6,479 bases of DNA from Gemmatimonadota bacterium (lineage in GTDB: Bacteria; Gemmatimonadota; Gemmatimonadetes; Palauibacterales; Palauibacteraceae): the NCBI GenBank assembly GCA_013042495.1, contig JABDQB010000325.1, forward strand, positions 1-6,479, written 5' to 3'. Positions 1 through 6,061 of this stretch are shown here, one piece after another. The translations under genes were made by a program, and so were the position numbers. The notes below the pieces were generated by a model. It did not search any database, was not told the origin of the DNA, and was given only the letters and a program-made list of their open reading frames with translations. How positions within the stretch are numbered: position 1 is the first letter of the stretch; each line of letters starts with the position of its first letter.

Positions 1-1
1 C

Positions 2-151
2 GGAGCCGTGGTCGTTTTCTTTGGATACATACTTCTTGACCGGGGCTCGGTCGTCCTCGCGCCGCTGCTTCTGTGTGCAGGGTACGTGGTACTCATTCCC
101 GCCGGCTTGCTGATCGGTTTCCGTGGCGACCGGGCGGGCGAGGGCGAATAG
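2..151 (+). CDS. 3' end of a small membrane protein of unknown function (partial)
   Basis: The frame is open from the left edge of the window to a TAG at 149-151 and gives the last 49 residues of a protein. I do not recognise the family. The fragment has two hydrophobic stretches, about fragment residues 2-12 (AVVVFFGYILL) and 17-40 (VVLAPLLLC... to ...LLIGF). They are separated by a short polar turn (DRGS) and followed by a charged tail ending RGDRAGEGE. This looks like a two-helix hairpin of an inner-membrane protein with a short hydrophilic C-terminus. The real start lies outside the window, so length and family cannot be judged. The last ten bases, including the stop codon, are also the first ten bases of the downstream tRNA gene. 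The continuous open frame and clear membrane character make it a probable real gene. Confidence 0.6.
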   Translation, partial: GAVVVFFGYILLDRGSVVLAPLLLCAGYVVLIPAGLLIGFRGDRAGEGE

Positions 152-216
152 CTCAGTTGGTCCAGAGCGCCTGCCTTACAAGCAGGAGGTCGCTGGTTCG
201 AATCCAGCTTCGCCCA
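142..216 (+). tRNA. tRNA-Val, anticodon TAC
   Basis: A full cloverleaf can be drawn by hand. The acceptor stem is GGGCGAA (142-148) with TTCGCCC (209-215). The D stem is GCTC/GAGC (151-154, 165-168) around an AGTTGGTCCA loop. The anticodon stem is CCTGC/GCAGG (170-174, 182-186) with loop CTTACAA. The five-base variable loop is AGGTC. The T stem is GCTGG/CCAGC (192-196, 204-208) with loop TTCGAAT. All stems pair perfectly. The anticodon TAC (177-179) reads GTA and, by wobble, other valine codons. A216 is the discriminator base. The 3' CCA is not encoded (TGA follows), so it would have to be added by a CCA-adding enzyme. The 5' end overlaps the stop codon of the preceding membrane protein gene, and I see no convincing promoter in the upstream 140 bases. 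Confidence 0.97.
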
Positions 217-272
217 TGAACCTGGGCGCTGGCCAAGGAACAATCCGGCGCAATCGAGTGTCGTAACGAGTG

Positions 273-294
273 CGTGGGGAGAACGCTCCCCGTG
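273..294 (+). other. Short GC-rich hairpin between tRNA-Val and the TPR gene
   Basis: GGGGAG (276-281) and CTCCCC (286-291) form a perfect 6-bp stem with loop AACG. It extends outward by two G-T wobbles and a C-G pair (273-275 with 292-294). It sits 57 bases after the tRNA and about 30 bases before the TPR start codon. It could end the tRNA transcript or be a 5' UTR structure of the TPR mRNA. No T-run follows (the next bases are TTCGAT), so intrinsic termination is not assured. I see nothing else clear in the 107 bases between the tRNA and the next gene, and no confident promoter for the TPR gene. Confidence 0.35.
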
Positions 295-307
295 TTCGAT
301 ATGGAAC

Positions 308-315
308 AGGTGAGG
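308..315 (+). promoter_or_regulatory. Ribosome binding site deciding the TPR gene start
   Basis: AGGTGAGG lies 8 bases before ATG 324 and matches the anti-Shine-Dalgarno region. It supports ATG 324 over the in-frame upstream GTG at 270, which lies at the edge of a hairpin with no such site and would put 18 charged residues ahead of the signal peptide. Confidence 0.6.
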
Positions 316-323
316 ACTGGAAT

Positions 324-2078
324 ATGAAGCGTGCGATTCGTAACTGGGGTGTGCGGGGCATGGCCGTGGCGGCCGCCTCGCTCGTGCTTTCCACTGGCGT
401 CGCGCTGGCGCAAGACGATGGCGGTGGAGGCGGACGGGCCAGGGTTCTCGTGGCTCCCCTCGAGGTCGACGGCGGCGTCAAGAAGGACTTCGGCAAGAAG
501 GTCTCCGAGGAGGTGCGTGATGGCCTGGAGGAGATCCCGACGCTGATCTCGATCGATTGGAACCAGGTCAAGGACGAGCTCCGACGCTTGAAGCTCAAGG
601 AAGAGGACCTGGGTCTGATTCAGTGGCGGCAGCTTGCGGGGCGTCTCAACGCCGATGTGGTCATGACCGGTACGGTGGCGGGGGCCGGTGGTGGCAACGC
701 CGTTACCGTCAGCTTCGTGGACTCGAAGAGCGGCGACGAGGTCCACGTGCCGGAGTTCACCGTGGCGGGTGACGGCAAGGATGAGGTGAGACAGGCGGCC
801 GGTGTGATCGTGTCGGCGTTCGGCGAGCAAGTGGACTACCGGCGCGCTCTCCTTTTCTGCCAGGACTACCTGGCCGCGGAACAGTTCGAGGACGCGCTTC
901 GCAATTGCAACGAGGCCTTGCTGAAGAATCCGGAGAGCACGTCCGGTCTGTATCTGCGCGGACGCGTCTACATGGGCGAGGAGAACTGGTCGGCAGCCGA
1001 GGAGGACCTCGCCATCGTCGTCGAGAACAACCCGGCTGAGGTCGACGCCCTGAACGCGCTGGCGTACGTGAACGCGCAGCTGGGAGACATGGACAGGGCG
1101 GTAGAACTCTACCGGGAATACCTGAACTTCAATCCTGGCGACGCGAGTGTCCGGATGACGGTTGCCTTCGAGCTGGCGCAGGCCGGCGGAGAGGACGAGG
1201 CGATCGGCCTGTTGCAGGAAGGTATCGCCATCGATTCCACGAATGCCGAGTTGTGGGAGTTCCTGGGCAACGTGGCGCTCAAGAAGGGTACCGCGACAGC
1301 GGACGGCGCGGCCGAGAATACGGGGGCCATCGCGGATGAAGAATCAGTGAGACTCGCGGTCGAAGCCTACGACCACGTGCTCGAGCTCAAGGGAGAGGAC
1401 ATGAATCCCGAGATTCTTCGTAACGTGATCGCGGCGAATCTCGAGCTCGATGATTATGACGCGGCGCTGACGTTCGCGGACCGGGCGCAGGCCCTGATGC
1501 CCGAGGATGCGGGTCTGTGGTCGATTCGGAGTGACATCTACGGACGCATGGAGAGATACGACGACGCAGTCGCGGCGCTCAACAGGGCTCTGGAGCTAGA
1601 TCCCGCCTATCCCAACGCGTATCTGCGGAGAGGTTTCCTGAAGCTGCGTTCCGGAGACTCGCAGGGTGGGACGGCCGACTTGCGCGCCGCGCTCGACCAG
1701 GGTGCCGACGTAGAGGTCGTGGCTGGCCAGCTCCTCGCGCGGGGTTACAACGATTTCTTCAAGAATGGTCGGTACGATGAAGCGCTGGCGATGTTCCAGG
1801 TCGGGACCGGAATGGCCAACGCCGGTCGCGTGAGAGACCAGTTGTACTTCTTCACGGCCTATGGCTACTACCAGCAGGGAGTGGCCATCGACGGATCCAA
1901 CGAGGCCAACGAGGCGTGCCAGCCGGCGCGTCGCGCGCTGTCGAAGTTCCAGCAGGTGCTTCCGAACCTGGATCGGGCGGGCGCCGAACAGCCGCAGAGT
2001 CAGTCTCAGATTCGCGAAAGCACTGACGTCTACATCTACCGGCAGGAGCAGATCATCCGGAAGAACTGCGGAGGTTGA
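324..2078 (+). CDS. Exported TPR-repeat protein with CsgG/TolB-N-like N-terminal domain
   Basis: This is a 584-residue protein of unknown specific role, probably periplasmic. Residues 1-30 are a clear signal peptide: basic MKRAIRNWGVRG, a hydrophobic core, then ALA before QDD as a likely signal peptidase I site. A glycine-rich linker follows (33-37). Residues 39-168 look like an alpha/beta domain: strand RVLVAPLEV, a helix (VSEEVRDGLEE), strand ISID, a helix ending AGRLNADVVMTGTV, then strands around VTVSFVDSKSGDEV. That order recalls the CsgG/FlgO/TolB-N type domains that often precede TPRs, but I assign it by pattern only. From about 172 to 500 come some nine TPR-like units, with recognisable 34-residue spacing at 173-206, 207-240, 241-274, 275-308, 362-395 and 396-429 (for example AVAALNRALELDP). 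An acidic, Ala/Gly-rich insert (321-341) interrupts the array. Cysteines are at 179, 195, 532 and 582. Such arrays usually bind other proteins. It precedes, but is probably not co-transcribed with, the dcw cluster, because a strong hairpin follows it. Confidence 0.9.
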   Translation: MKRAIRNWGVRGMAVAAASLVLSTGVALAQDDGGGGGRARVLVAPLEVDGGVKKDFGKKVSEEVRDGLEEIPTLISIDWNQVKDELRRLKLKEEDLGLIQWRQLAGRLNADVVMTGTVAGAGGGNAVTVSFVDSKSGDEVHVPEFTVAGDGKDEVRQAAGVIVSAFGEQVDYRRALLFCQDYLAAEQFEDALRNCNEALLKNPESTSGLYLRGRVYMGEENWSAAEEDLAIVVENNPAEVDALNALAYVNAQLGDMDRAVELYREYLNFNPGDASVRMTVAFELAQAGGEDEAIGLLQEGIAIDSTNAELWEFLGNVALKKGTATADGAAENTGAIADEESVRLAVEAYDHVLELKGEDMNPEILRNVIAANLELDDYDAALTFADRAQALMPEDAGLWSIRSDIYGRMERYDDAVAALNRALELDPAYPNAYLRRGFLKLRSGDSQGGTADLRAALDQGADVEVVAGQLLARGYNDFFKNGRYDEALAMFQVGTGMANAGRVRDQLYFFTAYGYYQQGVAIDGSNEANEACQPARRALSKFQQVLPNLDRAGAEQPQSQSQIRESTDVYIYRQEQIIRKNCGG

Positions 2079-2130
2079 TCTCTCTTCGACGGTAAGGGGA
2101 TGGTGGGAGGTTCGACCTCCGACATCGATG

Positions 2131-2165
2131 GAAGCCCGGCGGGCCCTCTGGTTCCGCCGGGCTTC
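2131..2165 (+). terminator. Strong GC hairpin, probable terminator of the TPR gene
   Basis: GAAGCCCGGCGG (2131-2142) pairs perfectly over 12 bp with CCGCCGGGCTTC (2154-2165) around an 11-base loop. It starts 53 bases after the TPR stop codon and ends 33 bases before the mraZ -35 box, the expected place for a transcript boundary. No T-run follows (GTGCATAC comes next), so it is a U-tract-less hairpin. It may terminate weakly, need Rho, or mainly protect the mRNA 3' end. A smaller hairpin, GGAGG/CCTCC (2106-2110, 2116-2120), lies just upstream. Confidence 0.6.
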
Positions 2166-2197
2166 GTGCATACGGGACAGGCAGTGGAGAACCGGGG

Positions 2198-2226
2198 TTG
2201 CGCGACGGGCAGGTGACGGATAAAAT
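2198..2226 (+). promoter_or_regulatory. Putative sigma70-type promoter of the mraZ/dcw operon
   Basis: TTGCGC (2198-2203) and TAAAAT (2221-2226) are separated by 17 bases, the optimal spacing. The -10 box matches TATAAT at five of six positions. The -35 box matches TTGACA only in its TTG. Transcription would start near 2232-2234, giving a leader of about 60 bases before the mraZ start. The last T of the -10 box is also the first base of the TGGGG box array, which fits a promoter blocked by bound MraZ. The weak -35 is the main doubt. Confidence 0.5.
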
Positions 2227-2260
2227 GGGGCGCAGTGGGGAAAAGTGGAGAACTGTGGGG
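2226..2260 (+). promoter_or_regulatory. Putative MraZ operator: four TGGGG-type boxes at 10-bp period
   Basis: TGGGG occurs at 2226-2230, 2236-2240 and 2256-2260, and TGGAG at 2246-2250. The boxes are separated by exactly five bases each (CGCAG, AAAAG, AACTG). Known E. coli MraZ sites are TGGGN direct repeats separated by 5-nt spacers upstream of mraZ, so both the motif and its placement match. The boxes follow the -10 element and cover the predicted transcription start, which supports autorepression of the operon. With one box per helical turn, all boxes face the same side of the DNA, as expected for a ring-shaped oligomer contacting several repeats. Confidence 0.85.
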
Positions 2261-2294
2261 ATATCTCCTTCCTGCCTCAAAGTGGTGGTGCGAA

Positions 2295-2726
2295 TTGGGC
2301 GGCTATCTCGGAAGCTACCTGTATCAGGTGGACGAAAAGGGAAGGATCACGCTTCCGGCGGCGTTCCGCCGGGATAGCGAGACCCAGTCATTCGTGCTGA
2401 TTCAGGCACAGCCGGACGCGCTCACGCTCTACCCGGACGACACCTGGGAAGAAGTGCAGGAGCGGCTCCGTTCTCTCGTACGCACGGCTCCACGTTCTCG
2501 TCACCGCATGCTCGGCTTAACGGCCAATGCCGTCGAGGTCATACCCGATAAACAAGGACGTATCCTGATTCCCGACCGGCTTCGAGCCGCCGCCGGTATT
2601 CGCGACGAAGCGCAGGTGGTCGGGGCGATAGACAAGATCGAGATCTGGGATCCGGAGAGCTTCTCTCGGCTCGTCGATGAAACAGGCGACGATTTCGGCG
2701 ATCGCCTGGCCGGAATCTTCGCCTGA
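2295..2726 (+). CDS. mraZ: MraZ, transcriptional regulator of the dcw cluster
   Basis: A 143-residue DNA-binding protein of the AbrB/MazE-like fold, close to the usual MraZ length of about 140-155. It has two SpoVT/AbrB-type half domains. The first carries DEKGRITLPAAFR (about residues 13-25) and the second DKQGRILIPDRLR (about 87-99). Each contains the DxxGR signature that contacts DNA in this family. The region EAQVVGAIDKIEIWDPESF matches the conserved segment after the second domain. The start is chosen as TTG 2295, giving MGGYLGSYLYQVDEKGR, which aligns with known MraZ N-termini. The frame stays open upstream to GTG 2235, but that start would lie inside the operator and add 20 residues foreign to the family. 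The only Shine-Dalgarno candidate is GGTGGTG (2284-2290), four bases upstream and imperfect. MraZ probably represses its own promoter through the adjacent boxes. Confidence 0.93.
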   Translation: MGGYLGSYLYQVDEKGRITLPAAFRRDSETQSFVLIQAQPDALTLYPDDTWEEVQERLRSLVRTAPRSRHRMLGLTANAVEVIPDKQGRILIPDRLRAAAGIRDEAQVVGAIDKIEIWDPESFSRLVDETGDDFGDRLAGIFA

Positions 2727-2757
2727 TTGGCAAGGCGAAACGGCAGAGCGTGAAGCC

Positions 2758-3696
2758 GTGACCGGGCAGGAATTTTCGCACCAGCCGGTCATGGCCGAAG
2801 AGGCGCTGAAGCTGCTCGAGCCCGAACGAGGGAGTCTCTTCCTCGACGCGACGATCGGTGGCGGCGGCCACGCGGAGCGGATCCTGGAGTCGAATCCGGC
2901 CGCGAAACTGGTTGGACTGGACCAGGACTCCGAGGCCGTCTCGGCCGCGAGATGCCGATTGGCCGGCTTCGGAGAGCGGGTGACAGTGGCAACGGGCAAC
3001 TTCCGCGACGCTGCGGATCTGCTCGAGGAATACATAGACGTCGGCCTGGATGGCGCCCTGATGGACCTGGGCGTGTCGTCCCACCAGATCGACACGATGG
3101 CGCGCGGTTTCTCCTTCCGCCGGGGCACACCGTTAAACATGCGGATGGGCGGGACAACCGGTGGTTGGAGAACCGCGGCCGACTTGCTGAACACGGCTTC
3201 TGAAGAAGATCTGGGAACGATCTTCCGGGACTACGGGGAGGAGCGGAAGTGGCGGAGGATGTCCCGGGAGATCGTCCGGCGCCGGGGACGCGCGCCGCTG
3301 AGCACCGCGGATGATCTAGTTGCGGCTGCGACGGTGGCGCTGGGCAGACCCCTGTCTCCGAGGGACAAGGCGCGCCTCTTTCAGGCCGTCAGGATTGCCG
3401 TAAACGAAGAGCTGGAAGCGCTGCGCGCCGGGCTGGAGGTCATCGCGCGCCTGCTGAATGCGGAGGGGCGCCTGGTCGTCATCGCGTACCACTCTCTGGA
3501 GGACCGAATCGTGAAAGAGACGTTCCGGGAGTGGAGTCGGACCTGTGTGTGCCCACCCGAGCTTCCGATCTGCACATGTCGCGGCCGTGCCCTGGGCCAC
3601 CTGCTGACCCGCAAGCCCCTGAGGCCGACGGATGCGGAAGTCGAGGCGAACCCGCGGGCCCGCAGTGCCCGTCTCCGCGGTTGGGTACGGGCATGA
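2758..3696 (+). CDS. rsmH: 16S rRNA (cytosine-1402-N4)-methyltransferase RsmH (MraW)
   Basis: RsmH uses S-adenosylmethionine to N4-methylate C1402 of 16S rRNA in the ribosomal P site. The 312-residue product matches the usual length of about 310. Family motifs in order are FSHQPVM at the N-terminus (6-12), the SAM-binding loop DATIGGGGH (30-38), GLDQD (53-57), DLGVSS (103-108), LNMRM (126-130), FQAVRIAVNEEL (208-219), AYHSLEDR (243-250) and the C-terminal NPRARSARLR. GTG 2758 is chosen because it gives MTGQEFSHQPV, the family's normal N-terminus. The upstream ATG 2677 would overlap mraZ by 50 bases and add 27 residues with no family resemblance. No strong Shine-Dalgarno site precedes the GTG, so translation may be coupled to mraZ, which ends 31 bases upstream. 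Four cysteines form a CxC...CxC cluster at 263-274. The stop overlaps the ftsL start (ATGA). Confidence 0.96.
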   Translation: MTGQEFSHQPVMAEEALKLLEPERGSLFLDATIGGGGHAERILESNPAAKLVGLDQDSEAVSAARCRLAGFGERVTVATGNFRDAADLLEEYIDVGLDGALMDLGVSSHQIDTMARGFSFRRGTPLNMRMGGTTGGWRTAADLLNTASEEDLGTIFRDYGEERKWRRMSREIVRRRGRAPLSTADDLVAAATVALGRPLSPRDKARLFQAVRIAVNEELEALRAGLEVIARLLNAEGRLVVIAYHSLEDRIVKETFREWSRTCVCPPELPICTCRGRALGHLLTRKPLRPTDAEVEANPRARSARLRGWVRA

Positions 3697-4022
3697 CGAA
3701 GAGGCCTGCCCGCAAGTCCGGCCGGCGGCGTCGAGCGAGGCCGGGCACCCGGCGTCGCCAGTTGCTGGTGGCGGGTTGCGGATCGGCCGTCATCGGCTCG
3801 CTCGTGGTCTCGGTTGATCGGACGGCCGAAGGACGGAAGCTCGCCGAGTCGATCAGCGAACTTCGGGCCGAGGAGGAGTTACTTCGAATCCGCCAGTCCG
3901 AAGAGCTCGTGCGCGTGGACTCGCTCGCATCGCGTGAGCGGATCCTGATTGCGGCGGTTCGCCTTGGATTGCGGCCCGCCGCCGACGACGAGGTAGTTCA
4001 CCTTCCGGACGTCGGACCGTAA
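3693..4022 (+). CDS. ftsL: FtsL-like cell division protein
   Basis: A 109-residue bitopic membrane protein identified by architecture and position rather than clear sequence similarity, as is normal for fast-evolving FtsL. Residues 1-22 form a very basic cytoplasmic tail with 12 Arg/Lys. Residues 24-41 (QLLVAGCG... to ...VVSV) form one transmembrane helix. Residues 44-80 are a charged, leucine-spaced helix likely to form a periplasmic coiled coil (RKLAESISELRAEEELLRI). The segment after it, SRERILIAAVRLGLRPA, resembles the conserved FtsL/FtsB tail. In the divisome, FtsL pairs with FtsB and links FtsQ to FtsW/FtsI. The ATG overlaps the rsmH stop as ATGA, which indicates translational coupling, and ftsI follows after 19 bases. 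The frame runs open further upstream inside rsmH, but ATG 3693 gives the expected topology. Confidence 0.85.
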   Translation: MTKRPARKSGRRRRARPGTRRRQLLVAGCGSAVIGSLVVSVDRTAEGRKLAESISELRAEEELLRIRQSEELVRVDSLASRERILIAAVRLGLRPAADDEVVHLPDVGP

Positions 4023-4041
4023 GGGGCGGGAGCGATACAGC

Positions 4042-5991
4042 ATGGCAAAGAAGAAGGCGCGAAAGATCACGAAGAAGACACACGGCCGGCGGACTCAGCT
4101 GTTCGCGGCAGTGCTCGCCGTGCTCGCCACTGGGTTCGTGAGTCGCGCCGCCCAGCTCCAGATCGTCCAGGGCAGCCGGTGGCAGAAGCAGGTGTTGACC
4201 CAGACGACCGAAACGATCCCGCTTCCGGCCGAGCGCGGAGCCATCTACGATCGTAACGGCAAGGCACTCGCCCTGTCCCGCCAGGAGTACCGGGCGTTCT
4301 TCGCACCTGCACAATCCAAGGACATCCGACGAGACATCCAGGCGATCTCCGCGACGCTCGAGCTGTCGCGGTCCCAGAGCCGTCGGCTGGCAAGCCGGTC
4401 CACGGGGTGGATATCCATCGGACAGGTCGGAATGGGCGAGCGCGATGCCTTGCGTCGGAATGTCGGACCCGCGGTGGAATTCGAGCCGGTTCTGACCCGC
4501 GTGTATCCTGAGGGCGACCTGGCGCGAAGCCTCCTCGGCGCCGTGACGGCCGAGGGCCAGGGACGATCAGGGCTCGAGATGGTCCTCGACACGCTTCTGA
4601 GCGGCACTCCGGGCGAACTGGTCGGGAGGCGCGATGCCGTCGGCGAGCTGTACCCGATTCCGAGGAGTCCCGACAACCCTGCCACGCGCGGCCGGGACGT
4701 CTACCTGACGATCGACGCCGACCTGCAAGCGATCGCAGAAGCGGCGCTGAGGACGGCACTCGAGCAGACGGGATCATCCGGAGGCGACGTCCTGATGGCC
4801 GACCCGAGGACCGGGGAGCTGCTGGCCGTAGCATCCCGGCGCGAGGGCAGCGAGGGCTCCGTTCCGGCCTTCACGTCCCCCTACGAGCCGGGTTCCACCG
4901 TCAAGCCGTTCCTGCTGGCCACGCTTCTTGAAGAGGATCTCGCGCGCCTCGACGACCTCGTTTATGCGGAGAACGGCGAGTATCGCACCGCTCACCGTGT
5001 GATTACCGACGTGCATCCGTATGGCACGATTACGGTTGGCGAGGTAATCCAGTATTCCAGCAACATCGGGTCGGCGAAGCTCTCGGACCGGATCGAACAC
5101 GGAGTCCAGTACCGTTACCTGCGCGACTTCGGTTTCGGTACACCCGCGGGAATCGACCTCCCGGGGGAGTCCTCGGGTCTCCTTCGCAGGCCGGATCGCT
5201 GGTCGGCGCTCAGCCCGGCATCGCTTGCCATCGGATACGAGCTGATGACGACGTCGCTGCAACTGGTGATGGCGTACGCGGCTCTTGCCAACGGTGGCAC
5301 CCTGCTGGAGCCGGCCCTGGTCAGGAAAGTCGATGCTGGCGGCGGAACGGCGTGGCGCTTCGAGCGGCGCCCGATTCGAAGGGTCATCGGAGCCGAAACC
5401 GCTCGGGAGGTCTCGAACGTCCTTCAAGCGGTGGTGGGTGAGGACGGGTCGGGGGCGGAGGCTTCGCTCGCTACGCTCGAAATCGCCGGCAAGACGGGTA
5501 CGGCGCGAATCGCTTCGGGCGGCGGCTATTCCGAGCGACGCTACGCTTCCTCGTTCGTAGGCTATACGCCTGTGGACGATCCCCGGCTCGTGATCATGGC
5601 TAAACTCGAGGATCCCAAGGGCTCGGTATATGGAGGTCTGACCGCGGCTCCCGTCATGCGCACGGTCGTGCAGGCGATCCTCGCAACGAGGGGCCGGGGC
5701 CTGATCGAGACCGGCGTCGGTCGGCAGAGCCGAAATCGGCTCGAGTGGGAAACCCGGGAGACGAGCGCACTGCCCTATCGGTTCGCTGCCACCACCGATG
5801 TGCCGCAACCCCGGACGGCGGAGCGGAACGAGAGACTCCCCAACCTTAGGGGACTCGAGACCCGGGTCGCCGCCGCCCGACTTCACGAAATGGGCCTTCG
5901 TGTGGAGCTAACGGGAACCGGACGAGTCACCGGGCAGGAGCCGGCAGCCGGTACGCGCGTCGTTCGCGGCGCGACAATCCTATTGCGTTGA
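4042..5991 (+). CDS. ftsI: FtsI-type septal peptidoglycan transpeptidase (class B PBP) with PASTA domain
   Basis: A 649-residue class B penicillin-binding protein that crosslinks septal peptidoglycan in the periplasm, working with FtsW. A basic N-terminus (1-18, MAKKKARKITKKTHGRR) precedes a transmembrane anchor at about 19-37. The N-terminal dimerisation-type module has the signature PAERGAIYDRNGKALA (62-77) and runs on through RSGLEMVLDTLLSG. The transpeptidase domain holds all three active-site motifs: STVK (S285, the acylated serine, and K288), SSN (339-341) and KTGTA (484-488). A stretch with the usual GY...TSLQLVMAYAALANGG pattern lies between the last two. Residues 599-649 (LPNLRGLE... 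to ...GATILLR) form a single PASTA domain, a muropeptide/beta-lactam binding fold found in many Gram-positive and some other division PBPs. The ATG has GGGAG (4028-4032) nine bases upstream. Position after ftsL supports FtsI over an elongation PBP. Confidence 0.95.
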   Translation: MAKKKARKITKKTHGRRTQLFAAVLAVLATGFVSRAAQLQIVQGSRWQKQVLTQTTETIPLPAERGAIYDRNGKALALSRQEYRAFFAPAQSKDIRRDIQAISATLELSRSQSRRLASRSTGWISIGQVGMGERDALRRNVGPAVEFEPVLTRVYPEGDLARSLLGAVTAEGQGRSGLEMVLDTLLSGTPGELVGRRDAVGELYPIPRSPDNPATRGRDVYLTIDADLQAIAEAALRTALEQTGSSGGDVLMADPRTGELLAVASRREGSEGSVPAFTSPYEPGSTVKPFLLATLLEEDLARLDDLVYAENGEYRTAHRVITDVHPYGTITVGEVIQYSSNIGSAKLSDRIEHGVQYRYLRDFGFGTPAGIDLPGESSGLLRRPDRWSALSPASLAIGYELMTTSLQLVMAYAALANGGTLLEPALVRKVDAGGGTAWRFERRPIRRVIGAETAREVSNVLQAVVGEDGSGAEASLATLEIAGKTGTARIASGGGYSERRYASSFVGYTPVDDPRLVIMAKLEDPKGSVYGGLTAAPVMRTVVQAILATRGRGLIETGVGRQSRNRLEWETRETSALPYRFAATTDVPQPRTAERNERLPNLRGLETRVAAARLHEMGLRVELTGTGRVTGQEPAAGTRVVRGATILLR

Positions 5992-6061
5992 CGTGCACGG
6001 AGCGTCGCCGGCCCGTGTCGCCGAAACCGGGAGCCACAGGAACGCGGAAGCGAATCCGGGT

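Noticed and set aside
36..64. TTGACC (36-41) as a -35 box for the tRNA
   Set aside because: No acceptable -10 box lies 15-19 bases downstream; the sequence there is GC-only.
142..216. tRNA-Val as a phage or island attachment site
   Set aside because: No integrase gene and no repeated copy of the tRNA 3' end is present in the window. The flanking genes look like ordinary chromosome.
270..323. Upstream GTG start for the TPR protein
   Set aside because: It would place 18 mostly polar residues before a clean signal peptide and has no Shine-Dalgarno site, while ATG 324 has AGGTGAGG at good spacing.
153..598. Minus-strand open frames across the tRNA containing GEAGFEPATSCL and SWIRTSDLLLVRQALW-like text
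   Set aside because: These are familiar spurious translations of the antisense strand of tRNA genes. The tRNA folds perfectly on the + strand and the rest is antisense to the TPR gene.
2106..2120. Small GGAGG/CCTCC hairpin after the TPR gene
   Set aside because: A 5-6 bp stem is too short to claim as a separate signal. It may simply assist the stronger hairpin downstream.
2677..2757. ATG 2677 as the rsmH start
   Set aside because: It would overlap mraZ by 50 bases and add a non-conserved extension. GTG 2758 gives the family N-terminus and length.
1596..3194. Minus-strand open frames of 191, 225 and 181 residues over the TPR 3' end, mraZ and rsmH
   Set aside because: They are antisense to genes with clear family motifs, have no domain signatures, and one would run through the mraZ promoter and operator.
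4774..5886. 370-residue minus-strand open frame
   Set aside because: It lies wholly inside ftsI, whose motifs are unmistakable. The composition is Arg/Pro/Gly-rich as expected for an antisense shadow in GC-rich DNA, with no recognisable domain.
5993..6061. GTG 5993 as the murE start
   Set aside because: It is in frame and only two bases after ftsI, but it has no ribosome site and would add 23 residues absent from MurE proteins.
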